This document shows, in pieces, positions 1-8,587 of a DNA stretch of 64,000 nt (position 1 is the first letter of the stretch; every line of letters starts with the position of its first letter). Where the stretch lies: NCBI GenBank assembly GCA_015488755.1, contig WFNB01000032.1, forward strand, positions 1-64,000, read 5' to 3'. Source of the DNA: Gammaproteobacteria bacterium. GTDB lineage: Bacteria; Pseudomonadota; Gammaproteobacteria; GRL18. The notes below the pieces were generated by a model that saw only the letters and a program-made list of their open reading frames with translations, ran no database searches and was not told where the DNA came from. The translations under genes were made by a program, and so were the position numbers.

Positions 1-236
1 ACTGGCTTAGAGGTTATGGTCTAATTACTATTATTGACCATAATGATGGCTATATGAGCTTATATGGTCATAATCAGACTCTACTCAAAGAAGTGGGTGA
101 CTGGGTAGAAAGTGATGAAATTATCGCTACAGTTGGTAGCAGTGGTGGCCTCAAAAAGGTCGGCGTCTATTTTGAAATTCGTCATAATGGCAAGCCCTCT
201 AACCCATCACGCTGGTGTAAAAAACAACGACACTAA
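1..236 (+). CDS. envC: EnvC C-terminal part (murein hydrolase activator), truncated by window edge
   Basis: The open frame runs in from the window edge (frame 3) and ends at TAA. It translates as a LytM/peptidase M23 C-terminus (YGLITIIDHNDGYMSLYGHNQ, VGSSGG, VYFEIRHNGKPSNPSRW). The HxH zinc pair of active LytM enzymes is replaced by YFE, as in E. coli EnvC, so this is most likely a non-catalytic activator of septal amidases rather than a hydrolase. The internal ATG at 54 in the ORF track is not a start. The genes that follow, ctpA and a polysaccharide deacetylase, are its usual gammaproteobacterial neighbours. Confidence 0.88.
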   Translation, partial: WLRGYGLITIIDHNDGYMSLYGHNQTLLKEVGDWVESDEIIATVGSSGGLKKVGVYFEIRHNGKPSNPSRWCKKQRH

Positions 237-325
237 GCTATTTAGAATAATTATAAATAGCTTGATTATTTATCTATTATGATTAAGCTACACGTAGATT
301 ACTTTTTTTAATTTCGGAGCAATGG

Positions 326-1705
326 ATGTTTAAACCACAGTATTTATCAATCCTTCTTTCTTTGTCATTAGCGCTTAGCTTGTGCTTACCAATGAGTATT
401 GCTAATGCCAAGCCTCCTGCTAAGGTCTCAGAACCTCTGCCACTTGAGATGTTAAAAGAATTTACCGATGCCTTTGCCAGCATTAAAAGTGACTATGTTG
501 AAGATATAGATGATAAGACCATTTTAAAAAATGCTATTAAAGGCATGATGTCTGGTTTGGATCCGCATTCAAGCTATCTGGATGAAAAAAGCTTTAAATA
601 CCTCAAAGAAGGTACCAGTGGTGAGTTTGGAGGTCTAGGTATTGAGATAGGCATGGAAGATGGTTTAATTAAAGTCATTTCTCCCATTGATGATACACCC
701 GCACAACGTGCAGGCATTCAGCCGGGTGATCTTATTTTTCGTATCGATGATCAACCTGTTAAAGATATGGAACTCGATGAGTCTGTCAAGCTTATGCGTG
801 GCAAAGCGGGTACTGAAATCAAATTGTCTATTATTCGTAAGGGTACAGACAAACCATTGAATATCACTTTAAAGCGCGCCATTATTAAAGTCAGCAGTGT
901 TAAGTCACGCTTACTTGAGGCTAATTTTGCCTATTTACGCATTTCCAGTTTTCAGTCCAGAACGGCACAACAACTTAAAAAAGCCTTAAAAAAACTCTAT
1001 AAGGATAACAAAAAACAGGCACTTAAAGGTCTGATCCTCGATCTAAGAAATAATCCAGGAGGGATCCTCAATAGTTCCGTTGATGTAGTCGATACTTTTT
1101 TAAATGATGGCCTAATTGTTTACACCCAAGGACGGGCTAAAGACTCCGAATTAAAGTTTTCTGCTACCCATGGTGATGTCTTAAAGGGAGCACCGATTGT
1201 GGTACTGGTTAACGGTGGTTCCGCCTCTGCTTCTGAAATTGTTGCTGGTGCCTTACAAGATCATAAACGAGCCATTATTATGGGCTCTGATACCTTTGGC
1301 AAAGGTTCAGTACAAACCATTAAGCCTCTGACTCAATCAACGGCCATTAAGTTGACTACCGCGCGTTACTACACACCCTCTGGGCGTTCAATTCAAGCAG
1401 AAGGTATTGTACCTGATATTAGCTTAGCAAAGGTTAACCTAAAAAAGGAACACGATAATGCGTTTACACCAATTAAAGAGTCCGATTTAAAAGGGCATCT
1501 GGAGCACAAAAACGCACGCTCATCCAAAAATACTAAAAAAGAGTCTGCTAAGGAAATACACCCTAATCAAAAAGAATTATCTAAAGAAGATAATAGTGAA
1601 AAAACTGATTATGCACTTCATGAAGCATTGAATCTACTAAAAGGCTTAAATATTCTCAGTGTAAAAAATACCAAGAAGAATACTGTTAAAAAAAGTAACT
1701 ATTAA
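326..1705 (+). CDS. ctpA: S41 family C-terminal processing protease (CtpA)
   Basis: A periplasmic tail-specific serine protease of 459 residues. An N-terminal signal peptide ends near ANA-KPP (residue 28). A PDZ domain follows (GEFGGLGIEIG through LSIIRKG, about residues 95-175), then the S41 core with the nucleophile region NGGSASASEIVAGAL and the general-base lysine in FGKGSVQT. The Lys-rich C-terminal tail (about residues 370-459) is poorly conserved. An ATG four bases upstream runs into a stop at once; the chosen ATG lies behind CGGAG. It sits between envC and the YibQ-like deacetylase, an arrangement linked to cell-wall remodelling. Confidence 0.93.
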   Translation: MFKPQYLSILLSLSLALSLCLPMSIANAKPPAKVSEPLPLEMLKEFTDAFASIKSDYVEDIDDKTILKNAIKGMMSGLDPHSSYLDEKSFKYLKEGTSGEFGGLGIEIGMEDGLIKVISPIDDTPAQRAGIQPGDLIFRIDDQPVKDMELDESVKLMRGKAGTEIKLSIIRKGTDKPLNITLKRAIIKVSSVKSRLLEANFAYLRISSFQSRTAQQLKKALKKLYKDNKKQALKGLILDLRNNPGGILNSSVDVVDTFLNDGLIVYTQGRAKDSELKFSATHGDVLKGAPIVVLVNGGSASASEIVAGALQDHKRAIIMGSDTFGKGSVQTIKPLTQSTAIKLTTARYYTPSGRSIQAEGIVPDISLAKVNLKKEHDNAFTPIKESDLKGHLEHKNARSSKNTKKESAKEIHPNQKELSKEDNSEKTDYALHEALNLLKGLNILSVKNTKKNTVKKSNY

Positions 1706-1736
1706 TGTTAAACGGCACCAAAGCTAACACAAAAAC

Positions 1737-2549
1737 ATGATAAAACAACTCATATTAGTTACTTTTTTAGTATTCCCTTTATGTTCTATTAGCCTTACTG
1801 CGGATAGTTCAATAAAAAAAGCTTTACTAAAAAATAACACTCAAACACCTGTTTATATTGCCATTATTATTGATGACTTAGGTTATAAGTTTAAGCAGGA
1901 TAAACGTGCTATTAACTTACCCGGTCAAGTCAGTCTGGCCTTTTTGCCGCACACACCTTATTTAAAACCTCTGGCTAAAAAAGCATATAAAAAAGGTAAA
2001 GATATTATGTTACATTTGCCTATGCAAGCGATATTAGACACCTTTTATCTTGGTCCAGGAGCACTGAAAGATAAGATGACTGAACAGGAATTCAAACAAT
2101 CTGTGCGCAGGAGTATCGCCTCAGTTCCTCACATTAAGGGGGTTAATAACCATATGGGCAGTCTTATTACCAGCCAAAAAACGAAAATGAAATGGTTGAT
2201 GGATGAATTAAGTAAAACCAAACTCTTTTTTGTCGATAGTCGTACAACGGTTAAAACGGTCGCCGAACAAATAGCTAATCAATACCATATACAAAACACT
2301 CGCAGAAATGTTTTTTTAGATCATGAATTAAATTTACCTGCCATTGAATTTCAATTTAATCGTTTAGTTAAATTAGCAAAAAAAAATGGTTTTGCAGTAG
2401 CCATTGGTCACCCCTTTAATAAAACCTTAGATGTATTAGAGGAAAAACTCCCTTTACTTGAATCAATGGGCGTTAAATTAATTCCCATTTCTCAACTAAT
2501 TAAATACCAGTCTGAACAAAAACAACGTACATTGAGTGATGCTCGTTAA
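1737..2549 (+). CDS. Divergent polysaccharide deacetylase family protein (YibQ-like)
   Basis: A 270-residue exported protein with a signal peptide (MIKQLILVTFLVFPLCSISLTA) and the divergent polysaccharide deacetylase fold. Visible hallmarks are the opening IAIIIDDLGY with its paired aspartates, VSLAFLPHTPY, MLHLPMQA, GVNNHMGS, FFVDSRTT and the late IGHPF. The family is a NodB-like relative retaining metal-ligand Asp/His residues; its substrate is unproven, but its constant position after envC-ctpA suggests work on the envelope. It starts 31 bases after ctpA and is probably in the same operon. Confidence 0.85.
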   Translation: MIKQLILVTFLVFPLCSISLTADSSIKKALLKNNTQTPVYIAIIIDDLGYKFKQDKRAINLPGQVSLAFLPHTPYLKPLAKKAYKKGKDIMLHLPMQAILDTFYLGPGALKDKMTEQEFKQSVRRSIASVPHIKGVNNHMGSLITSQKTKMKWLMDELSKTKLFFVDSRTTVKTVAEQIANQYHIQNTRRNVFLDHELNLPAIEFQFNRLVKLAKKNGFAVAIGHPFNKTLDVLEEKLPLLESMGVKLIPISQLIKYQSEQKQRTLSDAR

Positions 2550-2563
2550 CAAGGAAAATTATT

Positions 2564-3130
2564 ATGAGCAAGGTTCTTGTCCCTTTAGCCAATGGCTGTG
2601 AAGAAATTGAAGCCATTACCATTATTGATGTTTTACGTCGTGCTGAAATTCAAGTAATTACTGCCAGTCTTGATATAGGTCAGCAAGTCACCCCCATAAC
2701 AGCCAGCCGAGGCGTTGTCCTCATCCCTGATATGACATTGGATGATGCTCTATGCCATCACTTTGATATGCTAGTCTTACCGGGTGGCCTACCTGGAGCC
2801 GATCATTTAGACAACGATCAACGTATACACAATTTATTAACAAAAATGGCTGTTACAGGAAAATATACCGCAGCTATTTGTGCAGCCCCAAAGATTCTAG
2901 CTCATGCTCAATTGCTAGAGGGTAAGTCAGCAACCAGTTATCCGGGATTTATTGATAAGATGAACTTAGATAATACACAGGTTAGTGATGAAGCGGTTGT
3001 TATTGACGCGAAAGTAATTACTTCAAGAGGCCCTGCAACGGCAATGGCTTTTGCTTTAAGCTTAGTGGAAGTATTGGTAGGGAAGGAAAAACGTGACGAG
3101 ATTGCTAACGGTTTGCTATTCAAAGAATAA
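2564..3130 (+). CDS. yajL: DJ-1/PfpI family protein, YajL-like
   Basis: At 188 residues this has the usual length of DJ-1 superfamily proteins. It opens KVLVPLANGCEEIEA, where the Glu of the catalytic pocket lies in CEEIE, and carries the nucleophile elbow AAICAAPKIL with the reactive cysteine (about residue 106) and the VLPGG strand. YajL and relatives act as cytosolic chaperones or covalent stress protectors; the claimed deglycase activity is disputed. It lies 14 bases after the deacetylase behind AAGGAAAA and is likely cotranscribed. Confidence 0.88.
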   Translation: MSKVLVPLANGCEEIEAITIIDVLRRAEIQVITASLDIGQQVTPITASRGVVLIPDMTLDDALCHHFDMLVLPGGLPGADHLDNDQRIHNLLTKMAVTGKYTAAICAAPKILAHAQLLEGKSATSYPGFIDKMNLDNTQVSDEAVVIDAKVITSRGPATAMAFALSLVEVLVGKEKRDEIANGLLFKE

Positions 3131-3173
3131 TATTTGATAGTTTTTTATGGTAGTAACTTTACGTTTATCGAAT

Positions 3174-3207
3174 ACTTAACGAGACTTAGAACTTAACGAG
3201 ACTTAGA
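3174..3207. repeat. 17-bp perfect tandem duplication
   Basis: ACTTAACGAGACTTAGA occurs twice head to tail (3174-3190 and 3191-3207) in the gap between the convergent yajL and TIGR02647 genes. It looks like a slippage duplication with no evident function. Confidence 0.8.
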
Positions 3208-3209
3208 TT

Positions 3210-3238
3210 AATAGCCTATCTTTAAAAAACAGGCTATT
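3210..3238. terminator. Possible bidirectional terminator hairpin
   Basis: AATAGCCT and AGGCTATT form an 8-bp perfect stem around a 13-base A-rich loop between two convergent genes. There is no strong T run after either arm, so termination is an inference from position. Confidence 0.4.
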
Positions 3239-3274
3239 GATCTAGATACTACAACACGCCGAATGGGTGTCTAT

Positions 3275-3517
3275 TTAGCTTTTACTGAGCGTATCTAATA
3301 CCGTGTGTAAGTGCTCAACCATTTCACGACCACTATCGGTTAAATAGCCACCATCTGTTTGAGTAACCATACCTTTATCAAAGAGAGAGCGCGCGGACTT
3401 GATCAAGATCTCATCGGCATCGTGATGGATTTTTAGCCCTTCTAAATGTGATTCTTCGGGAAATTTCGCTAATAATCTGACTTCATCAAATAGAGCGTCT
3501 GAATACGTTTTTATCAT
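3275..3517 (-). CDS. TIGR02647 family protein (putative DNA-binding)
   Basis: An 80-residue protein starting MIKTYSDALFDEVRLL, with the family signature LEGLKIHHDADEILIKSARSLFDKGMVTQTDGGYLTDSGREMVEH. TIGR02647 proteins are small gammaproteobacterial proteins with a winged-helix-like appearance (LFDKGMVTQTDGGYLT looks like a recognition wing); their role is unknown. The ORF track begins 22 residues earlier, inside the upstream gene. The ATG at 3517 makes an ATGA overlap with the stop of the metallo-hydrolase, so the two are translationally coupled. Confidence 0.8.
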   Translation of the reverse strand: MIKTYSDALFDEVRLLAKFPEESHLEGLKIHHDADEILIKSARSLFDKGMVTQTDGGYLTDSGREMVEHLHTVLDTLSKS

Positions 3518-4422
3518 AATTCGATAACCATACCTTCTTTGGCAAAAAATGATTCTGTATCGCCACAATATTCTGGTGTACAAAATTTTGCAGTTAACTC
3601 ATCAAGCTGATCATCTGAGCGCAGAGGATCATGATGAAACAGAGCCAGTTTTTTAACCTGTTTGCGTTGAGCAGCCTGACAAACATATTCTAAATATGAA
3701 TGTCCCCAGCCAATGTATTTTTGTTCATATTCTTCTTGAGTATATTGGCTGTCATGTACCAGCAAATCTGCCCCTTCATAGAACTGCTCGATCATAGCAT
3801 TTTGTTCACCTGCAACCAAGTCACCTTCGACAGCCATTTCATGATCATAGTCAGGATCTTCGGGATCAGTGATAAAAACATTACGAAAAATTTCAGTATC
3901 ATAAGCAGTACAAAATACTTTACCTTGATATTCGATTCGATAACCAAGGCAGAGAACTGGGTGATTCAGGTATTTTGTTTTAATAATAATGCCATCACCT
4001 AAATCCATCTCTTCTTCTTTTAAACTGAAATATTGGATATTAGCAGCCAGTTCAGCCTCTCGGATAGGAAAATAACGATAGGTCATTTGTCCACCAACTA
4101 CTTTTTCCAAGGTATCTTCTTCATAAGTCACGGGGCCATAGACACGAATATGTGTACCCGGAACATAGGCAGGCACAAAGAACGGAAAGCCCATAATATG
4201 ATCCCAATGGGTATGGGTTAATAATAAATGCGCTTCTACTGGTTTTTGACGGGTCATTAAATCATTACCAAGCTCTCGAAGACCGGAGCCAGCATCAATA
4301 ATGATTAGACGTTCAATCTCAGGGAAGCGGATTTCAATACAGGGTGTGTTGCCACCATAACGAACGGTATTGATTCCCGGGCAGGGTATTGATCCCCTAA
4401 CACCCCAGAACTTAATTAACAT
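3514..4422 (-). CDS. MBL-fold metallo-hydrolase
   Basis: About 302 residues beginning MLIKFWGVRGSIPCPG, typical of the MBL branch near phosphodiesterase-like and tRNase Z-like hydrolases. The dinuclear metal motif is LLTHTHWDHIMGFPFF; a further ligand Asp is in LLVHDSQYT and a late His in LALFHHDPL. Family members cleave phosphodiesters, often cyclic ones, but the substrate here cannot be told. The track uses a TTG; I prefer the ATG two codons later, though no clear Shine-Dalgarno decides. Its last bases overlap the TIGR02647 gene as ATGA. Confidence 0.85.
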   Translation of the reverse strand: MLIKFWGVRGSIPCPGINTVRYGGNTPCIEIRFPEIERLIIIDAGSGLRELGNDLMTRQKPVEAHLLLTHTHWDHIMGFPFFVPAYVPGTHIRVYGPVTYEEDTLEKVVGGQMTYRYFPIREAELAANIQYFSLKEEEMDLGDGIIIKTKYLNHPVLCLGYRIEYQGKVFCTAYDTEIFRNVFITDPEDPDYDHEMAVEGDLVAGEQNAMIEQFYEGADLLVHDSQYTQEEYEQKYIGWGHSYLEYVCQAAQRKQVKKLALFHHDPLRSDDQLDELTAKFCTPEYCGDTESFFAKEGMVIEL

Positions 4423-4562
4423 TTTCAAATTACAAGCCTTGAACTATTTTACCCAATGAAACCTTCATTATATAACCTATACCTTGAATTCGCTACAGAC
4501 GAACGGCTAGCATCACGCTAAAAAATAAGTAGCCGTTCACTATTATGACTATTTTTCTAGGT

Positions 4563-5426
4563 TTAACTGATTTGTAAGAAGATGGCTGCTTTTTCAATTG
4601 CTTCTTGAATAGTCTCATGCATAGGGGTAAGTTGTTGCCATGATAACGTGCTTTGCTGAAAAATCTCCATAATATGCTCTTCAGCAATAAAATGATTGCC
4701 TGCTGATCCCATATCAAACACATTTGCATAAACATCGGCAATGGCGATGCTAGAAATTAATAACCTATGTTCCTTATCAGATTTTTCTGGCTCATGATGG
4801 TGTTTCATCGCCTCAATAATATTGTTATTAAGTTGCCATTTTTTAGCAATAATATAACCACAGTGTTGGTGGTTAAAACCAAAAATAATTGTTTCTGCCT
4901 GATGTAATGACATTTGATGCTCTTGTGCATAAGCGAGACAAGCGGAGTATTCCTCGGCAAAGCAATGTGCCATAGGAATTTTTCCTAGATCATGTAACAG
5001 GCCAGCAAGAAAAAACTCTTCTCTTTGATTAACAGGGACTTTGTGTTCACCAGCAATTGCTTTAGCCGTGACACCCACACAAAGAGAATGCATCCAAAAT
5101 TTATCCATCAATAAACTCGATTGTTTACTTTCTTTCATATTAGCTAATACAGCGGTACTTAGGGCAAGGTTTTTAACGGTATTAATACCTAAAATAATAA
5201 TCGCACGAGTAAGAGAAGTAATGTGGTTAGGCAGAGCATAATAAGCCGAATTAATAAGCTTGAGAACATTCCCTGCCAATACTGGGTCAAGTGAAATAAT
5301 TTTATTGAGATCATTTGGCGAGACATCTTTTTGATTGCAGATTTCCAGCACTTTGGTGACGGTTGTGGATAAGCTGGGCATTTTATCAATATAGTTTTGG
5401 ATAATCTTCAAGTGCTGTTCTGACAC
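4563..5426 (-). CDS. HDOD domain-containing protein
   Basis: A stand-alone HDOD protein of about 287 residues. The domain begins MPSLSTTVTKVLEICNQKDVSPNDLNKIISLDPVLAGNVLKLINSAYY and includes AIIILGINTVKNLAL, AGLLHDLGKIP and HHHEPE. HDOD domains are HD-GYP relatives found in signalling proteins, mostly without proven enzyme activity. The track starts at a TTG (5441); a GTG at 5426 sits nine bases after GAGG and keeps a normal N-terminus, so I use it. It stands apart from the genes on either side and may be monocistronic. Confidence 0.85.
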   Translation of the reverse strand: MSEQHLKIIQNYIDKMPSLSTTVTKVLEICNQKDVSPNDLNKIISLDPVLAGNVLKLINSAYYALPNHITSLTRAIIILGINTVKNLALSTAVLANMKESKQSSLLMDKFWMHSLCVGVTAKAIAGEHKVPVNQREEFFLAGLLHDLGKIPMAHCFAEEYSACLAYAQEHQMSLHQAETIIFGFNHQHCGYIIAKKWQLNNNIIEAMKHHHEPEKSDKEHRLLISSIAIADVYANVFDMGSAGNHFIAEEHIMEIFQQSTLSWQQLTPMHETIQEAIEKAAIFLQIS

Positions 5427-5491
5427 AGAAAAATGCCTCAATTGGGTGTTAGTAAGATACCTAGTTTAGCAGAAGATATAACAAATAATAA

Positions 5492-5809
5492 CTACGCTTG
5501 AACATCTAAATAACCACGCTCAATGGCCACTTCTAATGCTTTTGAACCTGCAACTAACTCTTCATAAGTTTCTCGCATAATTTTAAGCTCTTTAATCTGT
5601 TCTGGCATAGGCTGTTTATTATTAGAGGTGTTGGCTAAATCAAATAAAGCAGTCAAATAGCGAGCTCTGGCCTGAGCAACCATTTTAACCACTGGATTTA
5701 AGTCATGTAATTTAAGCTCTGTTATTCTGGGGTTTATTTCATCATGATTAATTTCACGTACTGCTTTCTCAAATTGCAATAATAAACGTTTAACATCCAA
5801 ATCACCCAT
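5492..5809 (-). CDS. Small conserved-looking helical protein of unknown function
   Basis: A 105-residue soluble, largely helical protein (MGDLDVKRLLLQFEKAVREINHDEINPRITELKLHDLNPVVKMVAQARARYLTALFDL). The ORF track extends it 48 residues upstream into the previous gene, but the ATG at 5809 has a strong GGAGGT five bases ahead and starts just after the upstream stop. I do not recognise a named family. The 13-base gap implies cotranscription with the membrane-anchored gene before it, which suggests the two work together. Confidence 0.75.
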   Translation of the reverse strand: MGDLDVKRLLLQFEKAVREINHDEINPRITELKLHDLNPVVKMVAQARARYLTALFDLANTSNNKQPMPEQIKELKIMRETYEELVAGSKALEVAIERGYLDVQA

Positions 5810-5822
5810 ACCTACCTCCAAA

Positions 5823-6641
5823 TTAATTATTATCTCCTGAAGACGCAGTATTTTCAGTATCAACACTAATATTATCTGCCACGTTCTCATTCTGTACATC
5901 TGTATTTTCATCTTCACTTTGTTCTGACTGATCGGCTTGAGCCAATTTTTCATCTGCCGCTTCCTGAGCTTTTTGGCTAGACAATTTATTTAATTGCTCC
6001 ATCATAAAGGTCACTTGCTCAATTAATTCAAGCACTCGTGGATGTGTTTCAATGGTTGATTTTTTTAGTGCATGGCTAATATAATAATAATGTTCTCTGG
6101 CCAGCATATACTTACCTTGCTCAGAGTCCATGCTTGCTTTATCTGAGTAATACTGAAATATTTTTTCACATCGTAATAATTTTAGCTCTTCAATAAAATC
6201 TTGCAACTTTGAGGGGCTAATATTTGTATGCCAGCCCTGAGAATTGAGTAATTTAATAAGACGGCGTATGAGTACCAGCTTTGCTTTAAAATCAGCATCA
6301 TCCTTAATCTGAAATTGAGCATTATCTTTTACTTTAGGGTCTTTTTCTGTATTGGCATCGGCCAAAAGCGTGTCAATGCCTCTAAAGTTTCTGTCCAGAT
6401 TTTGGATCATTTGTAGACGAGCCATAATTTCATCGGTCAATAAATTAGTCACACCATCACTAACATTACATACTTGCAAACTTTCTAATAAATCACTCAG
6501 TTCATCAAGGCCTTGTTTTATTCTAAGAATTTTAAGTCGTTTTTCACGCTGTTTTTGCTCGTAAGCTTCTGACACACTATTGACCAAAAGTGTTAGAAAT
6601 AACAAACCGCCAATCACTGCAAAAATAAGATACTCTTCCAT
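5823..6641 (-). CDS. Membrane-anchored coiled-coil protein of unknown function
   Basis: This 272-residue protein has one N-terminal transmembrane helix (EEYLIFAVIGGLLFLTLLV), a basic stretch (EQKQREKRLKILRIKQ) and a long helical cytoplasmic region with coiled-coil character. The last 40 residues are acidic and low-complexity (QADQSEQSEDENTDVQNENVADNISVDTEN). No catalytic motif is visible and I do not recognise the family. It is the first gene of a two-gene unit with the 105-residue protein. The topology suggests a scaffold or adaptor at the inner membrane; this is inference only. Confidence 0.75.
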   Translation of the reverse strand: MEEYLIFAVIGGLLFLTLLVNSVSEAYEQKQREKRLKILRIKQGLDELSDLLESLQVCNVSDGVTNLLTDEIMARLQMIQNLDRNFRGIDTLLADANTEKDPKVKDNAQFQIKDDADFKAKLVLIRRLIKLLNSQGWHTNISPSKLQDFIEELKLLRCEKIFQYYSDKASMDSEQGKYMLAREHYYYISHALKKSTIETHPRVLELIEQVTFMMEQLNKLSSQKAQEAADEKLAQADQSEQSEDENTDVQNENVADNISVDTENTASSGDNN

Positions 6642-6693
6642 TATATCACTCTATTTATGCCAAGCTAAAACAATAGGGCAATGAGTAGAATCA

Positions 6694-7455
6694 CTACCTA
6701 TTTTTTTCAATGGCCGATAAAATACCCCGTAAAATATTAAGTTCTTTTTCATCGGGTCTGGCACGATTAAATAAGCGCCTGAGACGCTGCATCATTTGCC
6801 CTGGATGCTGAGGGATAAGGAATTTAACATCCACTAATACCCTCTCTAGGTGTTGATAAAAATATTCCATATCTTTAACTTCAGGGTATTGATAATCAAT
6901 ATTTTTAGGCTGAGTATGCTTAGCCTCACTGGCCTGAAAGATTTCATAACAAAATGTTTGTACTGCAGCCCCTAAATTCAGTGATGAATAGTCTGGATTA
7001 GCAGGAATATAGCCATGAAAATGACATTGCTTCAAGTCATCACCTTGTAAACCACAACTTTCCTGACCAAAAACAACCGCAACCTGTGCCTTTACGGCCT
7101 CTGCTAGCACTTGTTCACCACTTTGTCTGGCCGTCAATAGTGGCAGGCTCATGCCTCGATCACGAGTACTGGTTCCCACAACCAATTGGCAATCACTGAT
7201 GACCTCACTCAGTGTATCGGCAATGATTGCATTTTCTAAAATATCGGTGGCACTGGTTGCTCGAATATATGCCTCTTTATCTAAGCGACAACTTGGGTTT
7301 ACCAGATAGAGACGAGATACGCCCATATTTTTCATAGCTCGCGCCACCGCACCAATATTACCCGGAAACTGAGTATTAATAAGAATAATACGAATATTAT
7401 CTAAAGGATTATCATTAAGCATGCTAGGTTCTGTCATAGAAAGGGTCACTGTCAT
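6694..7455 (-). CDS. trmJ: tRNA (cytidine/uridine-32 2'-O)-methyltransferase TrmJ
   Basis: A SPOUT-class methyltransferase that 2'-O-methylates position 32 of tRNAs using S-adenosylmethionine. Diagnostic parts are IRIILINTQFPGNIGAVARAMKNMG, LVVGTSTRDRGMSLPLLTAR, VAVVFGQESCGLQ, NPDYSSLNLGAAVQTFCYEI (the knotted cofactor site) and the C-terminal helix RLRRLFNRARPDEKELNILRGILSAIE, all close to E. coli TrmJ. The start is uncertain: a TTG at 7464 abuts the upstream stop, and ATGs lie at 7455, 7437 and 7422. None has a strong Shine-Dalgarno, and the extra N-terminal residues are not conserved. Confidence 0.9.
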   Translation of the reverse strand: MTVTLSMTEPSMLNDNPLDNIRIILINTQFPGNIGAVARAMKNMGVSRLYLVNPSCRLDKEAYIRATSATDILENAIIADTLSEVISDCQLVVGTSTRDRGMSLPLLTARQSGEQVLAEAVKAQVAVVFGQESCGLQGDDLKQCHFHGYIPANPDYSSLNLGAAVQTFCYEIFQASEAKHTQPKNIDYQYPEVKDMEYFYQHLERVLVDVKFLIPQHPGQMMQRLRRLFNRARPDEKELNILRGILSAIEKNR

Positions 7456-7464
7456 CCGATACAA

Positions 7465-7824
7465 CTATGGTTTACTGCTTTGGGGTTTACTGTCTATTGG
7501 ATTTTTTTGTAAGCTAAGCTGTAAGGAATGTCTTATTTTTTGCTTTAAATTATCGTCAATTGAACCTAAAAAATCTAGCTTTGGCTCAGCACTATTAGTA
7601 TCACTGGCATTAATAATCAGACTATCAGGCTTATTAATACGTGCTAATTGTTGCACATCATAGAGAAACTCTGAGGGAACCTGACCAATATTTTCCGTAA
7701 TAACTCCCTTCTCAATGACTAATTTAAATTGACCTTGTCGTTTTTTACGCACATGACCTATTAATAAGGCATCGAAGATTAATAAGATCACCACACCAAT
7801 AATAATAACTAATAATGTACTCAT
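7465..7824 (-). CDS. Small inner-membrane protein, DUF3634-like
   Basis: A 119-residue protein with one N-terminal transmembrane helix (LLVIIIGVVILLIFDALLI), a basic patch (HVRKKRQGQ) and a short cytoplasmic domain FKLVIEKGVITENIGQVPSEFLYDVQQLA. This layout and the G-x-I-x-x-x-G-x-V-P-x-x-F pattern resemble DUF3634 proteins of gammaproteobacteria, which have no known role. The low-complexity end (NPIDSKPQSSKP) is probably disordered. It abuts trmJ and is likely cotranscribed with it. Confidence 0.65.
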   Translation of the reverse strand: MSTLLVIIIGVVILLIFDALLIGHVRKKRQGQFKLVIEKGVITENIGQVPSEFLYDVQQLARINKPDSLIINASDTNSAEPKLDFLGSIDDNLKQKIRHSLQLSLQKNPIDSKPQSSKP

Positions 7825-7917
7825 TTTTTAACCTTTTTAATTAATAAATATTCTGTCTGTATTTGGCTAGGGCAATCAACTATTTGTTCAGTTATTCGTT
7901 CAGTACCTAGCATTAGT

Positions 7918-8577
7918 TTATTTTAAGCCTAATAGTTTATGGGTTTGCAGTGATACCCGCCATTGAGGATGAGTCAAACAATAGTGGATCACTGCAGGTA
8001 AATTATCATCTACTGCTTCATCTACAGCCTGCAAATAAAAACGCTCAAAACTGAGATCAACAAAGGCCTCTGGTGGTAGCTGACTCAGTGGAAACAACAA
8101 TTTTAATTCATTACCCGAACGCTGTTGTAAATTATCCAGTTGCTTAGGGCTAACACAGAGCCAGTCGATACCATCTGGAGCCACAAGTGTACCATTAGTT
8201 TCTACACCAACCTCAAAACCGGCCTGATGCAAATCATCAATTAGCTCAGCAGTTAATTGTAATAATGGTTCACCACCGGTAAAAACCACATAGGGTTTTG
8301 CCCCTGTTGACTTGTGATCCGGTGCCTGTGGCACAGCCTGATGCCAGCAGTGAACAATAGCATGAGCTAACTGCTTGCTATGAGAAAATTTACCACCACC
8401 TTCACCTGTTGTCCCAACAAAGTCCGTATCACAAAAAGGGCAAGCACTGTTGCTACGATCTTTTTCTAAACCGCTCCAGAGATTGCAGCCGGTAAACCGG
8501 CAAAAAACACTGGCACGTCCTGTTTGTGCGCCTTCACCCTGTAGGGTATAAAAAATTTCTTTTACTGAATAAGACAT
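7918..8577 (-). CDS. queE: 7-carboxy-7-deazaguanine synthase QueE
   Basis: A radical-SAM enzyme converting 6-carboxy-tetrahydropterin to 7-carboxy-7-deazaguanine for queuosine. The start MSYSVKEIFYTLQGEGAQTGRASVFCRFTGCNLW is conserved; the track's 25-residue extension overlaps the queD gene and is rejected. The cluster motif is C-x14-C-x2-C (CNLWSGLEKDRSNSACPFC) instead of the classical CxxxCxxC, a variant known in one QueE subgroup. VFTGGEPLLQ is the SAM-binding GGE region. It is last in queC-queD-queE, ten bases after queD. Confidence 0.93.
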   Translation of the reverse strand: MSYSVKEIFYTLQGEGAQTGRASVFCRFTGCNLWSGLEKDRSNSACPFCDTDFVGTTGEGGGKFSHSKQLAHAIVHCWHQAVPQAPDHKSTGAKPYVVFTGGEPLLQLTAELIDDLHQAGFEVGVETNGTLVAPDGIDWLCVSPKQLDNLQQRSGNELKLLFPLSQLPPEAFVDLSFERFYLQAVDEAVDDNLPAVIHYCLTHPQWRVSLQTHKLLGLK

Positions 8578-8587
8578 AATATAAGCA

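Noticed and set aside
5810-5953. 48-residue N-terminal extension of the small helical protein
   Set aside because: It reads out of frame through the end of the upstream gene, while a strong GGAGGT marks the internal ATG at 5809.
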